Shown one piece after another: positions 45,838 through 54,083 of a stretch of 64,000 nt of DNA. The stretch spans positions 1-64,000 of the forward strand of contig JAIPDL010000007.1 of the NCBI GenBank assembly GCA_021737695.1, in the 5' to 3' direction. The translations under genes and the position numbers were made by a program. Within the stretch, counting starts at the first letter, position 1; every line of letters starts with the position of its first letter. This DNA comes from Desulfotignum sp. GTDB lineage: Bacteria > Desulfobacterota > Desulfobacteria > Desulfobacterales > Desulfobacteraceae. Below the pieces are notes generated by a model. The model saw only the letters and a program-made list of their open reading frames with translations. It did no database searches and was not told the DNA's origin.

Positions 45838-47214
45838 TTATACCACCGGCCCGCCGCTGTTTATCCACGCGGACATGCCCCCGGCCAGGCTGTGCACATG
45901 ATTAAACCCCTGGCTCTGGAGAAAGCTGGCCGCAATGTTGCCACGATACCCCACCCCGCAGGTCACGATCACTTCTTTATCTTTGGCAATATCCGGTGCC
46001 TGGTTGAGCAGATCCGTCAACGGCAGGGACTTGGCCTGCTCGATATGGCCGTCCTCATATTCCGCAGGGGTCCGGACATCGTACAGCGCGGCATAATTGC
46101 CTTTACTGATTTTCTGTTTCAGTTTTTCCGTGGAAATCTGCCACAGCTGATTGATGGAAAGCCCGGCCTCCTGCCAGGCGGCCATGCCCCCGTACAGATA
46201 CCCGATGATATTGTCGTACCCGATGCGGTGCAGGTGCACTGTCATGGCTTCAAACGCGTCTTCATCCGTGACAATCAGGATCAACTTTGCCTCGGGTTCG
46301 AGTACCATGCCGATCCAGTTGGCCGTCTGCTTGGCAAACCCGATATTGATGGACCCGGGAATATGCACCCCGCCGAACGCGGCCGTATCCCGGGTATCCA
46401 GCACCTTTGCCCCGTTTTCAATCTGGGCCTTCACCTGGGCCGGGCTCAGGTCCCGCACCACAGGGCACCGGTCCAGCAGGGGCACCCCATGGGTGTTGGT
46501 GTGGATAATATGGGAAAAACTCTTGGGACGGGAGGGAAAGGTCTGCATCATTTCCTTTTTGAACGCGTCTCTGGACAGTTTGAGCCGATCATTGCTCTTT
46601 TTCTCAAACCCGATGGTGGAACTGGATTTGGCGCTCATGCCCTTGCCGCACAAAGACCCTTCCCCATGGGCCGGAAACACCTCGAGATTGTCCGGCATGG
46701 TGCCCAGCTTTTCATACAGGGAATTATAAAGATTCAGGGTCTGCTCTTCGATGAGCTCATCCCCGGCCAGGTCCGGCCGGCCGATATCCCCCACAAACAT
46801 ACAGTCTCCCGTGAGCACCATCCAGGGATCCTGGCTCCTGGCCGTGTCCGTCACCAGGATGGACATGGAATGGGGGGTATGGCCCGGCGTTTTGATGAAC
46901 TGCAGCCGGGTATAGCCGAATTCCATGGTCTGGCCTTCGGTCACTTCCTTGTGGGCAAAGGTCACGGGAGAGCCTTCCATGTAATAAATCTCTGCGCCGG
47001 TGCGGGATTTGAGTTCCTGGTTTCCGCTGACATGGTCCGCATGAATATGGGTTTCAAAAATATGGGTGATTTCCATGCCGTTTTTGCGCACCAGATCGAT
47101 ATAGTCCTGCACATCTCTTTTCGGATCCACCACACAGGCAACCTTGGCGCCCGGGCAACCAATGACGTATGAAAGACATCCCATTCCTTCGACGGTGATC
47201 TGTTTGAAATACAT
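45838..47214 (-). CDS. MBL-fold hydrolase with two rhodanese-like domains (persulfide-dioxygenase-like)
   Basis: ETHIHADHVSGN; TPGHTPHS; GDCMFVGDIGRPDL; C-terminal rhodanese VIVTCGVGYRGN. Confidence 0.9.
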   Translation of the reverse strand: MYFKQITVEGMGCLSYVIGCPGAKVACVVDPKRDVQDYIDLVRKNGMEITHIFETHIHADHVSGNQELKSRTGAEIYYMEGSPVTFAHKEVTEGQTMEFGYTRLQFIKTPGHTPHSMSILVTDTARSQDPWMVLTGDCMFVGDIGRPDLAGDELIEEQTLNLYNSLYEKLGTMPDNLEVFPAHGEGSLCGKGMSAKSSSTIGFEKKSNDRLKLSRDAFKKEMMQTFPSRPKSFSHIIHTNTHGVPLLDRCPVVRDLSPAQVKAQIENGAKVLDTRDTAAFGGVHIPGSINIGFAKQTANWIGMVLEPEAKLILIVTDEDAFEAMTVHLHRIGYDNIIGYLYGGMAAWQEAGLSINQLWQISTEKLKQKISKGNYAALYDVRTPAEYEDGHIEQAKSLPLTDLLNQAPDIAKDKEVIVTCGVGYRGNIAASFLQSQGFNHVHSLAGGMSAWINSGGPVV

Positions 47215-47454
47215 GATCTATCTCCTCTTTGTATATGCTTTGTTTCATTTGGTGAAAAGAAATATACCATCTTGATTCAAATTTTCAAACATGGTTTGAT
47301 CTTTTTTAAGAATCATTCCGGTTTCCAGAATGAGGATCTGGCCGGAGATTTGACTTTTTTCCAAGAAATTGTTTGAAAATCCGGCCGGATTCGCTATAAA
47401 TCAGCGACATGCTTCTTTGCGCAAACCAGACAAGGAATTACATGGAGGAACACA

Positions 47455-48576
47455 ATGAAGTTGGGACAGGCCAGAGACTTGTTTTCAGAGATGATGAATA
47501 TTGCCGGTATCCAAGTGAATGGGGACCGGCCGTTTGATATCCGGATCAAAAACGATCAATTTTTCCAACGGGTGACGGCATCCCCGGCTTTGGGCCTGGG
47601 TGAGTCCTATATGGATGGCTGGTGGGATTGCCGGGCACCGGATCAGTTCATTGAAAAAATACTCCGGGCCAATCTTCTCAAACAGATCAAACAGGACCGG
47701 ATCACGGCCTGGAACGCCCTGATGGCAAAAATTTTCAATCTCCAGACCATTAAACGGGCATTTACCGTGGGCAAACAGCATTATGATATCGGCAATGACC
47801 TGTATCAAAAGATGCTGGGCAAACGGATGCAGTATACCTGCGGATACTGGAAAGATGCCCGGAACCTGGACGAGGCCCAGGAGGCCAAACTGGACATGAT
47901 CTGCCGGAAACTGGCACTGGCACGGGGAATGACTGTCCTGGAACTCGGGTGCGGGTTCGGCGGATTTGCCCGGTATGCGGCTGAAAAATATCAGGTGTCT
48001 GTGACCGGGTTTACCGTGTCAAAAGCCCAGGCAGAATTCGGCAAAGAATACTGCAAAGATCTGCCCGTGGATATCCGGCTGGATGATTACCGCAATGCCA
48101 AAGGCACCTATGACCGCATCCTGTCCATCGGCCTGATGGAGCATGTGGGATTTAAAAACTACCGGACCTATATGGAACTGACCCGCAACCTGCTTAAAAA
48201 AGACGGGATCGCGTTCGCGCATACCATCGGCGGGAATATCACCACTCGGATCTGCAATCCCTGGACGGCCAAATACATTTTTCCCAATTCCGTGCTGCCG
48301 TCCATCGCCGAGCTGGGAAGAGCCATGGAAGGGCTGTTTGTCCTGGAAGACTGCCACAATTTCGGGGAAGATTATGACAAAACCCTGATGGCCTGGTATG
48401 ACAACTTCAAGGCAGCCTGGCCTCAGCTCAAAGACCGGTATGACGACCGGTTTTTTCGGATGTGGGAATATTACCTGCTCAGTTCCGCCGGCGGGTTCCG
48501 GGCCCGGTCCATGCAGCTGTGGCAGATGGTGCTGACCCGGCCCGGCCGGCCACAACCGGACTGCCGGATCTCGTGA
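47455..48576 (+). CDS. cfa: Cyclopropane-fatty-acyl-phospholipid synthase
   Basis: KQHYDIGNDLYQKML, MQYTCGYWKDA, VLELGCGFGGFARYAAEKY. Confidence 0.94.
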   Translation: MKLGQARDLFSEMMNIAGIQVNGDRPFDIRIKNDQFFQRVTASPALGLGESYMDGWWDCRAPDQFIEKILRANLLKQIKQDRITAWNALMAKIFNLQTIKRAFTVGKQHYDIGNDLYQKMLGKRMQYTCGYWKDARNLDEAQEAKLDMICRKLALARGMTVLELGCGFGGFARYAAEKYQVSVTGFTVSKAQAEFGKEYCKDLPVDIRLDDYRNAKGTYDRILSIGLMEHVGFKNYRTYMELTRNLLKKDGIAFAHTIGGNITTRICNPWTAKYIFPNSVLPSIAELGRAMEGLFVLEDCHNFGEDYDKTLMAWYDNFKAAWPQLKDRYDDRFFRMWEYYLLSSAGGFRARSMQLWQMVLTRPGRPQPDCRIS

Positions 48577-48584
48577 GGCCGGCC

Positions 48585-49565
48585 ATGATTCAGACGGATG
48601 TAATCGTTGTGGGCGGCGGACCGGCAGGATCAGCCTGTGCGGCCTGCCTCAAAAAAACCGGAATGGATGTCAGGATTCTGGACAAACAAGGCTTTCCCAG
48701 GAAAAAACTGTGTGCCGGATGGATCTCACCCGGGGTGTTTGATGACCTGGGATACGACCCAGATACCTACCCCCACGCCTTGACCCGGATCCACAAGATT
48801 CACTTTCACCTGTTTCAGGTTCCTTTGCCCGTGAGAACGCGCCAGTATGCAGTCCGGCGTATCGAGTTCGACCACTGGCTGCTCCAGAAGGCCAGGGTGC
48901 CCGTGCACACCCATACCGTGAAAAAAATTCAAACAGACCGGTCCGGGTATGTGATCGATGATCAGTTTGAATGCCGGTACCTGGTCGGGGCCGGCGGCAC
49001 CCACTGCCCGGTGCGGCGCACCTGTATGGCGCCCGGGCCGTCCCGTCCGGAAACCGCCCGCATCGCCGCCGTGGAAAAAGAATTTCAAGGCCCGCAACAG
49101 GTCCGGGAGTGCCATATCTGGTATCTGGAAAACGGCCTGCCCGGGTACGCGTGGTACCTGCCCAAAAAAGGCGGGTGGATCAACATCGGCATAGGCGGCA
49201 AACAGCACCGTCTGACGGCCCGGAAAACCACCATCATGGATCACTGGCGCACGTTTATCCGCCGCCTGATGGATAAAGGTTTTCTGGACCAATCCCCGGG
49301 CAATCCCTCAGGGCATACCTATTATCTGCGGCATGCCCCTTTTCACCGGAAAGCTTTGGAAAACAGCATGCCGGACAATATGTTTGCCATCGGCGATGCT
49401 GCCGGCCTGTCCACCCTGGACATGGGGGAAGGCATTCATGCAGCCGTCCAGAGCGGCATTGCCGCGGCTGATGCCATCATTTCAGGCCGTCCCATGCAAC
49501 TGAACCATATTTCCCGGTTCAGCCTGCCGGGCCTGGTGGCCGCCGGAATCCGGCCGCCGAAGTAA
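48585..49565 (+). CDS. FAD-dependent oxidoreductase, geranylgeranyl-reductase-like
   Basis: DVIVVGGGPAGSACAACLKKTGMDVRILDKQGFPRKKLCAGW; IGDAAGLSTLDMGEGI; start set at MIQTDV. Confidence 0.85.
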   Translation: MIQTDVIVVGGGPAGSACAACLKKTGMDVRILDKQGFPRKKLCAGWISPGVFDDLGYDPDTYPHALTRIHKIHFHLFQVPLPVRTRQYAVRRIEFDHWLLQKARVPVHTHTVKKIQTDRSGYVIDDQFECRYLVGAGGTHCPVRRTCMAPGPSRPETARIAAVEKEFQGPQQVRECHIWYLENGLPGYAWYLPKKGGWINIGIGGKQHRLTARKTTIMDHWRTFIRRLMDKGFLDQSPGNPSGHTYYLRHAPFHRKALENSMPDNMFAIGDAAGLSTLDMGEGIHAAVQSGIAAADAIISGRPMQLNHISRFSLPGLVAAGIRPPK

Positions 49566-49570
49566 TTGAA

Positions 49571-49620
49571 GATCAGAAGTTAGAAGTTCGAGATCAGAAG
49601 TTCAGAAGTTCAAAAGATCA
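49571..49620. repeat. Short degenerate tandem repeats (GATCAGAAGTT / AGAAGTTC units)
   Basis: GATCAGAAGTT at 49571 and 49592; four AGAAGTT copies within 50 bp. Confidence 0.7.
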
Positions 49621-49630
49621 AGAGGGGTGA

Positions 49631-49903
49631 TCAGCTGTTAGTTTCCCGCTGTTGCCATATACTGCTGAAATCCATATCAGAGATTTTCAGCTTCAACCAG
49701 GCAGCCAGACGGCCGGGAACGGATCCGAGTTGTTTACCACTGTCCCACAATTGGCTGAAAAGATTTAACACCAAGCCAAAAACGGCGAAAGAAACGATAG
49801 CGACATGAGCCAAAAACTGGGGATCATCCATGTTTGTATTTTGGTTTGATTGAATGATTGGGGTGGATTTCTCCATTGGTGCCTCCTCATTTGAAGTTAA
49901 CAT
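49631..49903 (-). CDS. Small hypothetical protein with one hydrophobic segment
   Basis: ORF; FLAHVAIVSFAVFGLVLNLF; internal start MEKSTP is preceded by GGAGGCACCA (minus strand). Confidence 0.5.
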   Translation of the reverse strand: MLTSNEEAPMEKSTPIIQSNQNTNMDDPQFLAHVAIVSFAVFGLVLNLFSQLWDSGKQLGSVPGRLAAWLKLKISDMDFSSIWQQRETNS

Positions 49904-50027
49904 CTGTTAACAAGCTCTTTCGCAGACAGCGAAAGAAACGGCATAAGAACTTGCCCACAAGAATATTTCATACAGAAAATATCTCATAATGAAAAACCCC
50001 TGTCAAGGGAAAAATTTTTTTTCGACA

Positions 50028-51206
50028 TCAGGCCAGAAAGACTTTCCCGGTATTCCTGACCGTGTGATTTTCCCGCATGTAATTGGCCTGACTGCCGTTG
50101 CGCATGATCACCGCAACCCCTTCCGGGTCATAGTCGTCCACCTGATATGCCGGGGCCTGGTCCGGTGTGGTTTCACGGCACAGGTCAATATGCCGTTCAA
50201 GCTTGGCGATGGAAAAAGATACCAGCTCTTTTAAAAACCCGAAACTGTGACGCATCTGGTGAAATCCATATTTTTTCATGAGCGCGTATCCATTGACCGC
50301 TTCTTTTTCAGCAATCTCATTGGGGTGGGCCTGGCTGGTAGTGCAGGCAGTCTGGATGGAGGGCAGATTCAATCGCTGGTTCACCTTTTCCATGATGAGG
50401 TTGGCAATGTTAAAGGATATCAACCCTAAGTTGACGGCGTAATTGTCCTTGATGCTGGCAATGGACGGCAGGCCGGCATGCACGACCATAATGCCGGGAT
50501 TGAGCACCTGGGCCAGGGTAATACCGAACAGGGCTTCGGCATGGGTCAACGTGACCAGTCCGGACATGGAATAGGGGGCGGAAAGCCCGGCCATGGGCAT
50601 GGTGGACACATAAATGGGAATGCCTTTGCGCACACAGGACAAAAACGGCGGAATCATGCTGTCAATGATATTCAAGGGACTGTTGATAATGGAAAACTGG
50701 ATGGTGAATCCCCCCCGGGTTTCATGAATCTGCCGGGCCTTTTCAATGCCCGCTTCCGTGACGGCAGCGGCATACACGGGTTTATTGCAGTTTTCAATAA
50801 TGGTTTCCATGACCCTGACTTCCTGCTTGGGGATCAATACCCCTCTGGCCATGAAATCCACCACATCCGCCTGATCCACGATGCGGGCGATCTGGGCGAC
50901 ATTATCAAATGTCGGTTGGATCAATTCCCCGCTGGTGTCGTCATGGACAAAGGGGGCCGTTCCCCCCACACCAAAAGCATTTTCCCTGATCCAGTACTGG
51001 TCCCGTTTGGGCGTATCGGCAAGGGCCTGCTCCACCAGCGGCGACAGCACATGTAGATGTTCGGTGGTCTCATCATAGGCAGCCAAGCCCGTGTCTTCCA
51101 GAATCTGTCTGACTTCGGGAGAGCTGCAACGTATGCCTGTTTCTTCCAGGACCTGCAATGCGTCCTGATGGATTTGGTCCAGATACTCATTGCTCACTAA
51201 ATTCAT
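50028..51206 (-). CDS. Short MttB-superfamily (trimethylamine methyltransferase family) protein, non-pyrrolysine
   Basis: N-term YLDQIHQDALQVLEETGIRCSSPEV, MPMAGLSAPYSMSGLVTLTHAEALFGITLAQVLNPG; no in-frame TAG. Confidence 0.8.
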   Translation of the reverse strand: MNLVSNEYLDQIHQDALQVLEETGIRCSSPEVRQILEDTGLAAYDETTEHLHVLSPLVEQALADTPKRDQYWIRENAFGVGGTAPFVHDDTSGELIQPTFDNVAQIARIVDQADVVDFMARGVLIPKQEVRVMETIIENCNKPVYAAAVTEAGIEKARQIHETRGGFTIQFSIINSPLNIIDSMIPPFLSCVRKGIPIYVSTMPMAGLSAPYSMSGLVTLTHAEALFGITLAQVLNPGIMVVHAGLPSIASIKDNYAVNLGLISFNIANLIMEKVNQRLNLPSIQTACTTSQAHPNEIAEKEAVNGYALMKKYGFHQMRHSFGFLKELVSFSIAKLERHIDLCRETTPDQAPAYQVDDYDPEGVAVIMRNGSQANYMRENHTVRNTGKVFLA

Positions 51207-52070
51207 TTATCTGCCTCTCTCTTTGAGGGTCAATGTCATCCCGTCCCAGGCGAATACCATGTTTTCAAAGCCTGCCTCAAGGGCACGGTAATCTGTAAAA
51301 CTGCGGTGCCAGTATTCTTCCAGGTGAATGAAGACCACCTTTTCTGCCTGGATCCGCCGGCTCAGGGCCACGGTCTGACCAAAGGTGTACAGGGTAGTCC
51401 TGGAGATGTGGTCTTCCGGGTACACGTATCCGTGTCTCAACCCGGTTTCAAACATTCCCGGCTGGATAAACAGCACATCCGGGCGCTGAACCGCAGGATC
51501 CTGTTCGGGAAACGGCTTGATGTCACACGGGGCATACACCACTTTTGCGCCGTTTTTTTCAAACACATATATATAGGCGACCTGGTCCCCCCGGTCCACC
51601 GGGATGGCTGTCACCTGAATTGCCCCGATAAGCGTCTGCCGGTCAAACGGTTCACAGCACAGAAATCCGGATTTTTCGTAAAATGATACCAGGGAGCCGT
51701 ATGCCGTACTGACTTGCCTGAAACTTTCCAGCAGCTGCCGTGGCATCACCAGACGGACGGTTTTTTCCGGAAATGCCTGCCAGGTCCTGAAATCAATGGT
51801 CATCTGCTCCACCACCCGGAATCCTTCGATATGATCCGGATCCAAGTGGGTGAGCATCAGGTGAGTGATGACACGGATATCCGACCGGTTCAGCTGCCGG
51901 GAAATTTCAGCCGGGGTATCGATCAGAATATTTTCATCATGCAGAAATGCGGCAGGTCCCCCTCTTTCAAACGGTCCCCCCTTCTCCCGCGCTTCTGTGC
52001 AGACACGGCACCGGCACAATGGCTTGGGGATAACTGTGCATCCCCCGGACCCCAGTATTGAAAAATCCAT
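51207..52070 (-). CDS. PhnP/PqqB-like MBL-fold protein
   Basis: MDFSILGSGGCTVIPKPLCRCRVCTEAREKG; metal motif present as LTHLDPDHIEG. Confidence 0.82.
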   Translation of the reverse strand: MDFSILGSGGCTVIPKPLCRCRVCTEAREKGGPFERGGPAAFLHDENILIDTPAEISRQLNRSDIRVITHLMLTHLDPDHIEGFRVVEQMTIDFRTWQAFPEKTVRLVMPRQLLESFRQVSTAYGSLVSFYEKSGFLCCEPFDRQTLIGAIQVTAIPVDRGDQVAYIYVFEKNGAKVVYAPCDIKPFPEQDPAVQRPDVLFIQPGMFETGLRHGYVYPEDHISRTTLYTFGQTVALSRRIQAEKVVFIHLEEYWHRSFTDYRALEAGFENMVFAWDGMTLTLKERGR

Positions 52071-52091
52071 GATACCCGCCGGGAATTGCCG

Positions 52092-53579
52092 TTATTTGAA
52101 CGGATCCCATCGGACGGTCTGTTTTTCATATGCCGGCGGGAACAGTTTCAGAAACTCATCATAGTAATACAACTCTTTAAAAGAGGCGAATTTAAGCCCG
52201 TATGCAGCCTTGGGACGATGCTCGAACTCTTTGGGATCGATTTTTTTGGCAATGATGTCATCCATCACGTCATCCATGCCTGTTCCCATGGCAAACCGGA
52301 GCTTTTCCCGATCGGCGATCTGTTGCGGAAGCATGTCCCGGAACGCTTCCCGGAGCACATATTTTTCGATCTGTTTTTCCCCGTGAATCTTCCATTTCAT
52401 GGGAATTTTCGCAGCAAATGCCACCACCCGGGAATCCAGAAATGGCGTCTTGTAAACCACACTGTTGGCCATCCAGCTGCGGTCCATCCGCCGCAACGCC
52501 GTGTTATAGGCGATTTCCAGCAGTTTCTGGGCAAGCCGGTCCCGCTGCTCCTCGCTTTTGACCTTGGGGTTCTTCAATACCATGCGGTACCCGCCGAACA
52601 GTTCATCCGCCCCTTCTCCGATCAGCACGACATCACTGTATTCCTTGACTTTCCGGGATACGTAATAATTGGACAGGATCCCGGAGATACAGTCTTCATC
52701 AAAACTTTCCAGATACCAGACGGCTTCGGGAATGATCTGTTCGATATCCTCATCCGTGATTTCGTAAACATAATGTTCCAGTCCCAGAAAGTCGGCCATC
52801 AGTTTCGCATTTTCCAGATCCGGCCCCGGAGCCTGTTTTACCGTGCCGGTAAACAGCTTTAGATCAGGGTTAAACTCTTTGGCAATGGCCGCCACAATCG
52901 AGCTGTCCAGACCACCGCTCAAAGACACTGCATCGGCACCATCCATCCGCCGTTTCACGGCATCGATCATCAATTCCCTGAGAATGGCGGCAGCCTCCAT
53001 CACATCATTCCCCGGCTCCGGCACCTCCGGTTGAAACACGGGATACGATTTCAGCCCTTTTTTGGAACTGTAGATATGTCCCGGCGGCAGTTCCTGGATA
53101 TCGAACTGGACATGATCCTTCAACCCTTTCATTTCACTGCTGAAATGAAACACCTCACCGCTCCACCCGTAGAAAAGCGGTCTGGCACCGATCCCGTCCC
53201 GGGCCAGAATCACCTCATCATTTTTTTCGACAATCGCGCATACAAAACTGCCGTCCATGTGCGAAAAGCAGTCCTGATCATACTTATCGTACAGATCGAT
53301 GAACAGGTCTATATCCCGCTGGCCGCTGTCGGCACGGTCATCCACCAGCTCTCCGTCAAACAGAAAATAGGGGGGTTCGTCAAGGTTTGAACAAATGGTG
53401 CGTTCCGGCGACAGATTAATCTCATTGGCGCCCACCACGCCCCGGCGATCGGGAATCGACCGGACACAGGTATTGTCCGCCCCGCGATGACGCATGTCAT
53501 TGAGTATTTTCCCCAGCATCGGGGCACAATCCGCACTAATTTTCCCATGCTGGGAGACGATTCCGGCGATACAGGCCAT
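52092..53579 (-). CDS. Asparagine-synthetase-like ATP-dependent amide ligase with degenerate glutaminase domain
   Basis: PP-loop SLSGGLDSSIVAAIA, GEGADELFGGY; N-term MACIAGIVSQHG in place of MCGIxG. Confidence 0.88.
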   Translation of the reverse strand: MACIAGIVSQHGKISADCAPMLGKILNDMRHRGADNTCVRSIPDRRGVVGANEINLSPERTICSNLDEPPYFLFDGELVDDRADSGQRDIDLFIDLYDKYDQDCFSHMDGSFVCAIVEKNDEVILARDGIGARPLFYGWSGEVFHFSSEMKGLKDHVQFDIQELPPGHIYSSKKGLKSYPVFQPEVPEPGNDVMEAAAILRELMIDAVKRRMDGADAVSLSGGLDSSIVAAIAKEFNPDLKLFTGTVKQAPGPDLENAKLMADFLGLEHYVYEITDEDIEQIIPEAVWYLESFDEDCISGILSNYYVSRKVKEYSDVVLIGEGADELFGGYRMVLKNPKVKSEEQRDRLAQKLLEIAYNTALRRMDRSWMANSVVYKTPFLDSRVVAFAAKIPMKWKIHGEKQIEKYVLREAFRDMLPQQIADREKLRFAMGTGMDDVMDDIIAKKIDPKEFEHRPKAAYGLKFASFKELYYYDEFLKLFPPAYEKQTVRWDPFK

Positions 53580-53613
53580 TTTGATACCTCCTGATATGAG
53601 TACTTGGTTGGCA

Positions 53614-53643
53614 AAAATGACGGAAATGACTTCCCGTCATTTT
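53614..53643. repeat. Inverted repeat in the leader of the AsnB-like gene
   Basis: AAAATGACGG/CCGTCATTTT, 10-nt spacer. Confidence 0.6.
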
Positions 53644-53742
53644 AAGATATGTTTATCATAATTTCATAAATTCTAAAATTAAAAATTTTGAATAGAAAAT
53701 ATTTTAACCATCTTCCCCCAACCAGGCGCGTCTCCCTTTTTT

Positions 53743-54078
53743 CTATCCTTTGGTCCAGAGGATCGCTTTGCGTTTCTCCGGAAGCTGCTGCTGCAGATCC
53801 TCAAGTTTTCCAAAAGTCAGAATGTTGGCCATGCAGTGTTTGACACATGCGGGTGCCATGCCCTGTTTCACCCTTCCGGCACAAAACACGCACGCCCGGG
53901 TGAAGGTGGGAATATAGGTGATAAACAGCTGGTCATTGGGCAGCCGGTGGATGAATTCCTGTACTTCCACTCCGCCGGCCCGGCCCGCGGGCCGGTGGTA
54001 TTCCTGCTTGCAGGCCACTTCGCAGCTTTTGCACCCGGTGCAGTATTCATAATCGATGAGCATTGCATATGTTGACAT
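53743..54078 (-). CDS. 4Fe-4S dicluster ferredoxin-type electron-transfer subunit
   Basis: CTGCKSCEVACKQ and CVFCAGRVKQGMAPACVKHC; start set at MSTYAML. Confidence 0.88.
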   Translation of the reverse strand: MSTYAMLIDYEYCTGCKSCEVACKQEYHRPAGRAGGVEVQEFIHRLPNDQLFITYIPTFTRACVFCAGRVKQGMAPACVKHCMANILTFGKLEDLQQQLPEKRKAILWTKG

Positions 54079-54083
54079 GATTC

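Noticed and set aside
50018-50030. TGA ending the MttB-like gene as a possible recoded codon
   Set aside because: The C-terminus (NYMRENHTVRNTGKVFLA) matches the expected end region of MttB-family proteins, and the downstream frame reads low-complexity sequence without family similarity.
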